Source: JAWOFN01 sp046497505 [NCBI: bacterium] (GTDB lineage Bacteria; Blakebacterota; Blakebacteria; Blakebacterales). From it: a DNA stretch of 39,074 nucleotides. The translations under genes were made by a program, and so were the position numbers. The notes beneath the pieces are model-generated. The model was not told the origin of the DNA. It ran no database searches and saw only the letters and a program-made list of their open reading frames with translations. Location of the stretch: positions 1 through 39,074 of the forward strand of contig JAWOFN010000086.1 in assembly GCA_046497505.1 (NCBI GenBank). Reading direction: 5' to 3'. Positions 1-6,983 of this stretch are shown piece after piece (the first letter of the stretch is position 1; each line of letters begins with the position of its first letter).

Positions 1-710
1 AGACGAACGACGGGGGACTCAACGACATCCGGGGACGGCACATAGGTGAGGAAGAGGTCTTCCGGGCCCTCGAGGGGGCTCGAAGCGGTCCGGTGGAGGA
101 GGGCTCGGTGGGAGCCGGCACAGGCACCCGGGCCCTGGGCTTCAAGGGAGGGATCGGGACCAGCAGCCGCGTGGTGGAGGTCCGGGGTGCCGGCACCTAT
201 ACCCTCGGCGTGCTGGTACAGACCAACTTCGGGGGTTCCCTCCGGGTGGACGGGGCCCCGGTGGGGGCCGAACTCGCCCGGCGGCGATCCGGCGGATCGG
301 ACGAGGAGCCGGAGGGGGACCAGGGATCGTGCATGATCGTGGTGGCCACCGATGCCCCCCTGGAGGCCCGCAACCTGGAACGACTCGCCGCCCGGGCCAT
401 AGGGGGCATGGCCAGGGCAGGTGCCAGCATGAGCAACGGGTCCGGTGATTACGTCATCGCCTTCTCCACCGCCGAGGAGGTACGGGTACACAGCAGGGGG
501 GGAGACCGTGTCCGGAACGGAGCCCGTCTGGGCAACGACGCTATGAGCCCCCTCTTCCGGGCGGTGATGGACGCCACCGAGGAGGCCATCCTGAACAGTT
601 TGCTCAAGGCCGCCACGGTCACCGGGGCCCGGGGACGGACCAGCCATGCGGTCCCCGTCGATGAACTCGTATCGATATGTGAGGAGTACGGAGTCATCCG
701 AACCCCCTGA
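1..710 (+). CDS. P1 family (S58, DmpA-like) peptidase, 3' part
   Basis: The reading frame is open from the window edge (first full codon at position 3) to TGA at 708-710, so the N-terminal part lies outside. The visible 235 residues match the second half of DmpA/BapA-type aminopeptidases: a GSVGAGTG stretch, KGGIGTSS, then QGS-CMIVVATDAPL. In this family the precursor cleaves itself at a Gly-Ser bond just before IVVATDAPL; here the Ser is encoded at 327-329 and would become the N-terminal nucleophile of the beta chain. These enzymes remove N-terminal residues from small or D-/beta-peptides. The next gene is also a self-processing Ntn-type hydrolase, on the same strand 61 bases away, so a shared peptide or amide turnover role is possible. 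The family call is firm; the substrate is unknown. Confidence 0.87.
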   Translation, partial: TNDGGLNDIRGRHIGEEEVFRALEGARSGPVEEGSVGAGTGTRALGFKGGIGTSSRVVEVRGAGTYTLGVLVQTNFGGSLRVDGAPVGAELARRRSGGSDEEPEGDQGSCMIVVATDAPLEARNLERLAARAIGGMARAGASMSNGSGDYVIAFSTAEEVRVHSRGGDRVRNGARLGNDAMSPLFRAVMDATEEAILNSLLKAATVTGARGRTSHAVPVDELVSICEEYGVIRTP

Positions 711-771
711 GACCCGGAGATGCAGGCATGCCGGGGCAGGGGCCAGCACGAACCTGTCAGGAGATCGACCC

Positions 772-1833
772 ATGACCAAGCAGTCTCGAAGGAGCTTTCT
801 GGAGAAGACCGCCGGCCTCACTGCCGGCGCGGTGGCACTGAACCGATTCCCCAGCCTCAACCTCAAGTACGGTGTGGGCCAGCCGGAGGGTCTGCCCCTG
901 GTACTGGTCTCGGGACAGAAGACCTGGGCATCCGACGCCGCTTGGGAGGTCCTCAAGGAGGAGGGGGAGGCCCTGGACGCCGTTCACGCCGGGGCGATGG
1001 CGGCCGAGGTCTATCCCCGGGACACCAGCGTGGGGGTGGGCGGACTGCCCAACGAGGAGGGGGTCATCCAGCTCGACTGCTCCATGATGGACGGCAGGTC
1101 CATGCAGTGCGGTGCCGTCGGTGCCCTGGAGGACATCGAACATCCCTCCAGCGTGGCGCGGAAGGTCATGGAACGGACCGACCACATCATGCTGGTGGGG
1201 CATTACGCCCGTGAATTCGCGGTGAGGATGGGACACGAGGCGAAGGACATCTCAAGCGAGGCCAGTCAGAGCTGGTACCGGCGCTGGATCGGCAGCCACA
1301 GCGATTCGGACGATTGGCTGGACAGGGAGGAGTCGGCGGCCAAGATGAAGCGCCCCCTCCCCCCCAGCGAACGTCGGCGGCGCCAGCGCGACCTGGAACG
1401 GACCAACGGCACCATCAACGTGCTGGCCGTGGATGTGAACGGGAACATAGCCGGATGCACCACCACCTCGGGTCTCTCGGGCAAGATCCCGGGGCGGGTC
1501 GGGGACTCCCCCATCATCGGGGCCGGGCTCTACGTCCTTCGGGACGTGGGCGCCGCCGGTTTCACTGGTCGCGGCGAGGAGGTCATCCGGGTATGCGGTT
1601 CCTTCACCGTCTGCGAGCAGATGCGCCGGGGGGCCTCACCCACCGAGGCGGGGCGGGAGGCGATCCGCCGCATGGTGGAGGAGACCAACGACGGGGATGC
1701 CTCGTTCAGCGACAACGCCGTGGCCGTCACCGCCCGGGGGGAATACGGCGCTTTCACCGTCCGCAGCGGCTTCAACTACACCATCCACAACAGCGGAGGA
1801 CGCCAGATACTGGAGGCGGATTCCTGGCAGTGA
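772..1833 (+). CDS. Tat-exported N4-(beta-N-acetylglucosaminyl)-L-asparaginase / isoaspartyl peptidase family
   Basis: 353 residues. I chose the ATG at 772, which has GGAG 8 bases upstream; the frame is open further 5' but has no family match there. The N-terminus carries a twin-arginine signal (SRRSFLEK followed by an Ala/Gly-rich stretch), so export in folded form is expected. The body follows the glycosylasparaginase fold: NGTIN around the nucleophile, then GRVGDSPIIGAGLY, TGRGEEVIR, and a C-terminal GEYGAFTVRSGFNY. The precursor should cleave at Gly213-Thr214 (Thr codon 1411-1413), leaving Thr214 as nucleophile. Known glycosylasparaginases have Asp-Thr-Ile-Gly here, so the flanking Gly and Asn are departures. 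Likely activity is hydrolysis of GlcNAc-Asn or isoAsp bonds outside the cytoplasm. Convergent with the tolC-like gene across a strong hairpin. Confidence 0.88.
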   Translation: MTKQSRRSFLEKTAGLTAGAVALNRFPSLNLKYGVGQPEGLPLVLVSGQKTWASDAAWEVLKEEGEALDAVHAGAMAAEVYPRDTSVGVGGLPNEEGVIQLDCSMMDGRSMQCGAVGALEDIEHPSSVARKVMERTDHIMLVGHYAREFAVRMGHEAKDISSEASQSWYRRWIGSHSDSDDWLDREESAAKMKRPLPPSERRRRQRDLERTNGTINVLAVDVNGNIAGCTTTSGLSGKIPGRVGDSPIIGAGLYVLRDVGAAGFTGRGEEVIRVCGSFTVCEQMRRGASPTEAGREAIRRMVEETNDGDASFSDNAVAVTARGEYGAFTVRSGFNYTIHNSGGRQILEADSWQ

Positions 1834-1872
1834 GACGGCCGCCCCGGCCGGCGGATGCCGGTCGGGGCCGTC
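1834..1872. terminator. hairpin between convergent genes
   Basis: Directly after the TGA of the asparaginase gene, GACGG and CCCCG plus GCCGGC pair with GCCGGT, CGGGG and CCGTC across a short loop, giving about 16 pairs with a 3-base bulge. It sits in the 52-base gap between two converging genes, so it is a good candidate bidirectional terminator. There is no T-run on either side. Confidence 0.5.
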
Positions 1873-1885
1873 CCCGCCGAGGGAC

Positions 1886-3451
1886 TCAACGATCCTGCTG
1901 CTCATCGGCGAAGGCCAACAGCGTGTCGATGAGGGGCTGGTCCCTCTCCCAGTCCCAGTAGGTGCGGCGCATGAGGTCGATGAGTGCCCGCCTGTAATCC
2001 AGGTAGGCGTTGAGATAGCTGCTCCGTGCATCGGCGAACCTGTTCTGGATGAGGATCAGATCCTGGACCCCCAGTGAACCGGACTCGAACTGTCCCAGGG
2101 AGAGCCGGAAGGAACGCTCGGCCGCTTCCACACTGGAGACCAGGAGTTCGAGCCGCTGCTGCGCCTCACCCACCCGGTCCACCACGTCCCGGACATCCCG
2201 TTCGATGCTGAGCTTCGATTCCTCCAGGGAACGCTCCACCTTCTCCAGTTCGGTGAGTTTGGAGTTCACCTGGGCCTTGTTCCGACCCCAGTCCCAGAGG
2301 GGCACCCGGAAGTTGATGGCCGCCCCTCTGGTCTGGTCCGGCTCCATGAAGGCATCGTAGAGCTGGTCGGTGTCCTCCCCCCGTCCTTCGAGGCCCAGGG
2401 TGAGACTGATCGTCCCCTGGATGGAGTTCCACGACCTGCGTTCCTTCAGGTCCATCTCGTTGAACTCCCTCGAGATCTCGTTCTGCCGCACCTCGGTACG
2501 GTGCTCGAGTGCCCGCCGGACGGCCAGCTGCTTGTCGATCTCCACGGGAGTGTAGGTGAGGTCGATATCCACCGCCACCTCCTCATCCAGACCCATCCCG
2601 ATGTCCTGCTTGAAATCCGACTTCTTACGGGTGAGACGGCCCTCCGCCGAGCTGGCCCGGTCCCGCCGGTCCGCCAGGTCGATATCGAGCTGCAGCACCT
2701 CGACCTCAGTGAGGCTCCCTGCCTGGAAACGCCTGCGGCCGATGGTATAGGCCCGCTCCAGGCGCTGGACCTCCTCGTTCGCCAGCCATGTCTGATAGGT
2801 GCGCTCGTACAGCCCGAAGTAACTCCGGGAGACGTCGTTGATGATATCGATCTGCTGGTCCACGAAGCGCAGCTCGGTCCGCTCGAGACGCAGCTCTGCC
2901 CGCCGGATGTCCATCTGTATCCCGTTCGGCTTGAGGAGCGGCTGCTCGAAACGGACGAAGAACTTGCTGTTGTAGGTCCTCAGACCCGGTGTGTAGCTGA
3001 AGAGCATATCCTGGGTCCGGTTGAACTGACCGTTCAGCGAGACCACTCCGTCGGTGGGAAGGGGCTGCCGGATGGAGACCCGCGCCTGGTAGCGGGCGCC
3101 CCGCGTACTGATCACCCTGGGGTTCCCGGTGTCCTGGTCGGTGATCTCCTTGATCGACTGATCGTAGTTCGGGATGGTGAAGTTCATGTTGGCGTTGGAC
3201 TTCAGTCCCGCCCGGCTCGCCTCGAGATTGAACTGGTCCCGCTGCAGGTCCAGCTTGAGGCGTTCCATCCGCCACGACTGGTCGAGGGCATACCGCAGGG
3301 CCAGGTCCAGGTCGATCTGAACAGCCTGCGCGGGATCCGCGGGAGAGGGCCGCCCGCCTCCCGGGACGGTCTGGGCATGGAGATCGACCGGGAGGAGAAG
3401 GATCATGCCCCCGATCAGAGCGGTCAGCGTGGGCGGGATGATGCGCTTCAT
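1886..3451 (-). CDS. TolC-family outer membrane efflux protein
   Basis: 521 residues. ATG at 3451 has GGAG 8 bases upstream and is followed by a signal peptide (MKRIIPP, a hydrophobic core, then LHAQ as probable cleavage site). Two outer-membrane-efflux repeats can be seen as paired amphipathic helical stretches around residues 50-250 and 280-500, with typical LDLALRYAL near the start and GSLTEVEVLQLDIDLADRRD and GSLGVQDLILIQNRF in the two halves. These proteins form trimeric channels spanning the outer membrane and periplasm and work with MFP/RND, ABC or type I secretion pumps. No inner-membrane partner lies next to it, so its pump and substrate cannot be told. It follows the DUF481 gene at a 139-base gap that holds a hairpin, so it is probably its own transcription unit. 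Confidence 0.87.
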   Translation of the reverse strand: MKRIIPPTLTALIGGMILLLPVDLHAQTVPGGGRPSPADPAQAVQIDLDLALRYALDQSWRMERLKLDLQRDQFNLEASRAGLKSNANMNFTIPNYDQSIKEITDQDTGNPRVISTRGARYQARVSIRQPLPTDGVVSLNGQFNRTQDMLFSYTPGLRTYNSKFFVRFEQPLLKPNGIQMDIRRAELRLERTELRFVDQQIDIINDVSRSYFGLYERTYQTWLANEEVQRLERAYTIGRRRFQAGSLTEVEVLQLDIDLADRRDRASSAEGRLTRKKSDFKQDIGMGLDEEVAVDIDLTYTPVEIDKQLAVRRALEHRTEVRQNEISREFNEMDLKERRSWNSIQGTISLTLGLEGRGEDTDQLYDAFMEPDQTRGAAINFRVPLWDWGRNKAQVNSKLTELEKVERSLEESKLSIERDVRDVVDRVGEAQQRLELLVSSVEAAERSFRLSLGQFESGSLGVQDLILIQNRFADARSSYLNAYLDYRRALIDLMRRTYWDWERDQPLIDTLLAFADEQQDR

Positions 3452-3546
3452 ATCGCGGACTCCTTGGAGCAGACTCGCTTCGTCTCACAGGTACCGACGA
3501 GCAGACAGGACGACGGTTCCCCGCAGGGGAGTACTCAATATAGTTA

Positions 3547-3586
3547 CCCTCACCGGGGCCTGCTTCCTTCGATACCCCGGCGAGGG
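3547..3586 (-). terminator. hairpin downstream of DUF481 gene
   Basis: CCCTCGCCGGGG and CCCCGGTGAGGG (minus strand) form a 12-pair stem with one G-T pair and a 16-base loop, starting 5 bases after the DUF481 stop. It is followed by GTAACTATATT rather than a clear U-run. Terminator or attenuator before the tolC-like gene is the simplest reading. Confidence 0.45.
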
Positions 3587-3590
3587 CTTC

Positions 3591-4385
3591 TCAGAAGGTG
3601 ATGCCCAGCACGTTCCGCAGCGTCAGGTCGGTGGGTTCCACGCCGGTGGGGGGCCTGCTGTCATGCACGACCCGAGCCTGCACCTGCAGGGAGAGGGGAC
3701 CCAGCAGGCGCACCATGATCCCGGCATCCCCCAGCACCCTGTGGTCCCCCGGTTCGTCCAGGAGGGGCTGCAGGTAGACCTGGGCCCCGACCTCCACCGT
3801 CTCGTTCAGGACCCAGCTCGTACTGAGGAGCACACTGACTCGCCACCGGGGATCGGGGCGGGGGCGGTCCCGGAGCCGCTCCTCCTCGTGCATGAGGATG
3901 AGGCCGGCATCCAGCCGCCGATCACCCGGCACCCCTTTCTCTCCCTCGTAGAGGGCCAGGCGGAGACCCGCTCCCGTCAGCACCCGTCGGTGCAGGCGGA
4001 TGAAGGTGTCCTGCTGGACCTGCAGCAGCGCCTCCAATCGCAGGATCCGAGAGGTCTGCCAGCCCAGGCGCAGGTGGCCCAGCGCGTTCTCCGCCACCTT
4101 CACTCCCCCCGCCTCGGAATAGGCACCGCCCGCCACCAGCTGGAGTATGAGGTCCCCCCGACGCCAGCGTACCAGACCGTTCCCATCCAGCCGCCGGGCC
4201 CTCGAGTTCCCCCGGCTCAGATCGAATCCCGCACTCAATGCGCCCTCCACACCGGGGGAGGGCTCTCCGGCCAGGATGCTCTCGATGTTCACGATCTGGG
4301 CCCCCGCCGGCTCGACGGAGAGGGTGAGGGCCAGGAGCGGTACGAGGGCGAAGAGGACGATGCGGCCGGGGGCCCGGGACCTCAT
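3591..4385 (-). CDS. DUF481 family outer membrane beta-barrel protein
   Basis: 264 residues from the ATG at 4385, chosen over the in-frame ATG at 4400 because GGAGGT lies 8 bases before it. A signal peptide is clear (RIVLFALVPLLALTLS, ending PAGAQ). The mature part has alternating hydrophobic/polar strands separated by turns (ALSAGFDLSRGNSRARR, LRLGWQTSRILRLEALLQVQQDTFIRLHRRVLTGAG in the middle) and ends in Phe, the usual signal for barrel insertion by BAM. This matches the DUF481/YdiY group of putative salt-induced outer membrane proteins, whose function is unknown. It is 34 bases behind htpX and probably co-transcribed with lemA-htpX, which would place it in an envelope-stress set. Confidence 0.75.
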   Translation of the reverse strand: MRSRAPGRIVLFALVPLLALTLSVEPAGAQIVNIESILAGEPSPGVEGALSAGFDLSRGNSRARRLDGNGLVRWRRGDLILQLVAGGAYSEAGGVKVAENALGHLRLGWQTSRILRLEALLQVQQDTFIRLHRRVLTGAGLRLALYEGEKGVPGDRRLDAGLILMHEEERLRDRPRPDPRWRVSVLLSTSWVLNETVEVGAQVYLQPLLDEPGDHRVLGDAGIMVRLLGPLSLQVQARVVHDSRPPTGVEPTDLTLRNVLGITF

Positions 4386-4419
4386 GCGGGGTACCTCCAT
4401 GGTCAGGGACTCGAACGGA

Positions 4420-5349
4420 TCACATGCTTCGGAGGCGGTCCACGCGCTCCTCCAGGGGGGGATGCGTGCTGAAGAGCCCCCTGGCCCGCTTCTCGAACGA
4501 CTTGATGGGGTTCACGATGTAGAGGTGCTGGGTGGCCCGGTTGGCCGCCTCCAGCACCTCCTGGTCCCCGGAGATCTTCTCCAGGGCCCGGGCCAGACCG
4601 TCGGGATAGCGGGTGAGCTGCACGGCCCCGGCGTCCGCCAGGTACTCCCGCTTGCGGCTGATGGAGAGCTGCAGCAGGCGGGCGAAGAGGGGCGCCACGA
4701 CGGCGGCCAGGATGGCCACCACCACCAGGATCGCCCCTGTGCCGCCCCCCGATCCGCTGCTCCTGCTGCTGCGCCCCCTGCGGCCCCCTCCCCACCACAT
4801 GCTCCGCAGGAACATGTCACTGATCAGTGCGGTCAGCCCCACCAGCACACCGATGAGGGTCTGCAGGCGGATGTCGTAGAAGCGGATATGGGAGAGCTCG
4901 TGGGCCATGACCCCGGCGAGTTCGTCGCGGTCCAGCTTCTGACGGAGCCCGGTGGTGATAGCCACCACACCGTGCTCAGGGTCCCTCCCCGTGGCGAAGG
5001 CGTTGGGCGCGGTGTCCTCGATCAGGTAGACCTTCGGCATGGGCATACCGCCCGCCAGGCAGAGCTCCTCGATGACGTTCCACAGTTCCGGGTCATCCGA
5101 CTTCCGGATCTCCCGGGCCCGGCTCACGGCCAGCACCATCCGGTCCCCGGCGAAATAGGCTGCCAGGGACCAGATGATGGCCACCGCACCGAAGATGCCC
5201 AGGAACCCGATCCCCTGCCCTATCCACACCTCGCCGATGAGCCATCCCAGGCCCCCCACGACGGCGATGAAGACCAGCACGAGCAGGACCGACTTGCGTT
5301 TGTTCCCGTCGATGTGGGCGTAGAAACTGCCCAGCGTCCTTTCGGGCAT
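4420..5349 (-). CDS. htpX: M48 family membrane zinc metalloprotease HtpX
   Basis: 309 residues. Two membrane helices near residues 20-67, a cytoplasmic protease domain with HELSH at 150-154 (HExxH, binding Zn with the Glu as base), a further hydrophobic pair around 160-180 and 205-225, and the third ligand region SRKREYLADA. The C-terminus has STHPPLEERVDRL, typical of M48B proteases. HtpX degrades misfolded or damaged inner-membrane proteins. A Gly/Ser/Arg-rich loop (about 187-205) separates the last two helices. It starts 8 bases after lemA; the lemA-htpX pair is common across bacteria and suggests joint work at the membrane. Confidence 0.9.
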   Translation of the reverse strand: MPERTLGSFYAHIDGNKRKSVLLVLVFIAVVGGLGWLIGEVWIGQGIGFLGIFGAVAIIWSLAAYFAGDRMVLAVSRAREIRKSDDPELWNVIEELCLAGGMPMPKVYLIEDTAPNAFATGRDPEHGVVAITTGLRQKLDRDELAGVMAHELSHIRFYDIRLQTLIGVLVGLTALISDMFLRSMWWGGGRRGRSSRSSGSGGGTGAILVVVAILAAVVAPLFARLLQLSISRKREYLADAGAVQLTRYPDGLARALEKISGDQEVLEAANRATQHLYIVNPIKSFEKRARGLFSTHPPLEERVDRLRSM

Positions 5350-5357
5350 CCGGGCGG

Positions 5358-5909
5358 TCAGCGCAGATCCACCTTCGGGACCTCGCGCTCCCCGCTCTCG
5401 ATCTCGAAGAACTCCTGCTCACCGAAATCGAACAGACCGGCCACGATGTTGGCGGGGAACTGCTGGATCCGGGTGTTGAAGGTCATGACCATGTCGTTGT
5501 AGTGCTGCCGCGCGAAGGAGATCTTGTTCTCCGTACTCGTGAGCTCCTCCTGCAGGGCCAGGACGTTCTCGTTGGCTTTCAGGTCCGGGTAGTTCTCCAC
5601 CAGGGCGAAGAGCTGCCGCAGGGCACCCGTCAGGGCGTTCTCCGCCTGCCCCTGCTCTGCGGGGCCCTCGGCGTCTATCGCCGCGTTCCGGGCCTGGATG
5701 ACCTGCTGCAGGGTCTCCTGTTCGTAGTCCATGTAATCCTTGACCGTCTCCACCAGGTTCGGGATCAGGTCGTAGCGCCGTTTGAGCTGTACGTCGATCT
5801 GGGACCAGGCGTTCTTCACCCGGTTCCTGAGGGTGACCAGGCTGTTGTAGGTGCCCACGACGAACAGCACCAGTGCGCCCAGCACCACCAGCAGGACGAT
5901 GAGTTCCAC
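5358..5909 (-). CDS. LemA family protein
   Basis: 183 residues from a GTG at 5909 with GGAGG 4 bases upstream. An N-terminal membrane helix (VLLVVLGALVLFVVG) is followed by the conserved YNSLVTLRNRVKNAWSQIDVQLKRRYDLIPNLVETVK block and a long helical region with ENVLALQEELTSTENKISFARQHYND, all hallmarks of LemA. The C-terminal tail after FPANIVAGLFDFGEQEFFEIE is short. LemA proteins are exposed outside the membrane as four-helix bundles and their function is unknown. It is first in the lemA-htpX-DUF481 run, with a candidate promoter in the divergent gap shared with dodecin. Confidence 0.9.
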   Translation of the reverse strand: MELIVLLVVLGALVLFVVGTYNSLVTLRNRVKNAWSQIDVQLKRRYDLIPNLVETVKDYMDYEQETLQQVIQARNAAIDAEGPAEQGQAENALTGALRQLFALVENYPDLKANENVLALQEELTSTENKISFARQHYNDMVMTFNTRIQQFPANIVAGLFDFGEQEFFEIESGEREVPKVDLR

Positions 5910-6140
5910 AGTGCCTCCTCGGCTTGGTGTTCCCGCCGCCAGCGAGCGGGGGATGCCCCCCCGACCGATCCGCGGGGCGAATCCTCCATACTATTGTCCC
6001 GGGACCTTTCCTTCGAGACAAAAGGTCCTTCGCCGCTCCTCGATACCCCTCGTATACTGTGTACGGCCGGTGACAGCCCCTCTGGTTGGACTTGCGGAGA
6101 CATCCCGGTACCACCAGCATCCGAACAGAAAGGCATGACC
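5910..6140. promoter_or_regulatory. divergent promoter region, lemA / dodecin, with inverted repeat
   Basis: For lemA (minus) a candidate is TTGTCT, 17 bases, GACAAT. For dodecin (plus) there is a good -10, TATACT at 6053-6058, with a weak TTCGCC 18 bases before it. A perfect 8-base inverted repeat, GGACCTTT (6002-6009) and AAAGGTCC (6021-6028), lies inside the lemA promoter and upstream of the dodecin promoter, so it could be an operator controlling lemA. No gene is seen in this stretch. Confidence 0.4.
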
Positions 6141-6344
6141 ATGGCGGAGCGAATCTACAAGATGATCGAACTGGTCGGGACCTCCCCGGACTCGTACGAG
6201 GATGCCGTCGAACGCGCCATCCACAAGGCCGAGGGTACCCTGGAGGACCTGGCCTGGTGGGAAGTGGACGAGTTCCGCGGCGGCATCACCGGCGGCGAGC
6301 TGGAGTACCAGGTCCGGCTGCGCGTGGCCTTCAAGCTGCACTGA
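6141..6344 (+). CDS. dodecin family flavin-binding protein
   Basis: 67 residues, too short to stand out. ATG at 6141 has AAGG 7 bases upstream; an ATG two codons earlier (6135) is too close to that site. The sequence MAERIYKMIELVGTSPDSYEDAVERAIHKA followed in the next strand by LAWWEVDEFRGGI and VRLRVAFKL matches dodecin in length and pattern. Dodecins build hollow 12-subunit shells that store flavin (FMN/FAD or riboflavin) or, in some lineages, CoA, and so buffer free cofactor and limit photo-damage. The two adjacent Trp residues lie where the flavin-stacking Trp is found in known dodecins. It precedes the HD-domain gene by 57 bases and may be co-transcribed with it. Confidence 0.88.
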   Translation: MAERIYKMIELVGTSPDSYEDAVERAIHKAEGTLEDLAWWEVDEFRGGITGGELEYQVRLRVAFKLH

Positions 6345-6401
6345 CCGATCCCGACGACCGGCGTGACGCACGCGCCAACGCAGCAAGGATGAGAGAAGAG
6401 G

Positions 6402-6983
6402 ATGGAATTCGACCGGGAAGACGCATGGGAACTGCTCACCACCTACACCCACAAAGAGCACCTGCTCAAGCACGCCCTGGCCGTGGAGGCCGCCATGCGG
6501 GCATATGCCCGCCGCTTCGACGAGGACGAGGAGAAGTGGGCGGTCACCGGGCTGCTGCACGACATGGACTATGAACAGCACCCCACCCGGGAGGAGCACC
6601 CCTACGCGGGGGTGAAGGTCCTGGAAGAGGAGGGCTACCCGGAGGACGTTCGACGGGCCGTACTGGCACACGCCCCCTATACGGGGGTGCCCAGAGAGAC
6701 GAAGATGGCCAAGGCCCTCTTCGCCGTGGACGAACTCACCGGGTTCATCGTGGCGGTGGCCCTCGTGCGGCCCAGCAAGTCGATCCTGGACGTGAAGGTC
6801 AGATCGGTGACCAAGAAGTTCAAGGACCGTTCCTTCGCCGCCCCGGTCAGCCGGGAGGACATCTACGAGGGGGCGGAGGAACTGGGCATGGAGGTGCGGG
6901 ACCACGTAGAGGTGGTGCTGGACGCCATGAAGGGGATCGCGGATGAACTGGGTCTGGAGGGTCAGCGGGGAGACGAGGTCTGA
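6402..6983 (+). CDS. HD-domain phosphohydrolase-like protein
   Basis: 193 residues. The HD signature is complete: H in LLKHALAVEA, HD in GLLHDMDYE, a third His in REEHPYAG and an Asp in AVDELTGFI, in the order and spacing of HDIG/HDc metal-dependent hydrolases. The whole chain is one domain without sensor or synthetase parts, resembling the HDIG-type proteins often annotated as hydrolases of nucleotides or phosphate esters. ATG at 6402 has GAGAAGAGG just upstream. The last 22 bases overlap the 3' end of the convergent FadJ-like gene. Substrate unknown. Confidence 0.82.
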   Translation: MEFDREDAWELLTTYTHKEHLLKHALAVEAAMRAYARRFDEDEEKWAVTGLLHDMDYEQHPTREEHPYAGVKVLEEEGYPEDVRRAVLAHAPYTGVPRETKMAKALFAVDELTGFIVAVALVRPSKSILDVKVRSVTKKFKDRSFAAPVSREDIYEGAEELGMEVRDHVEVVLDAMKGIADELGLEGQRGDEV

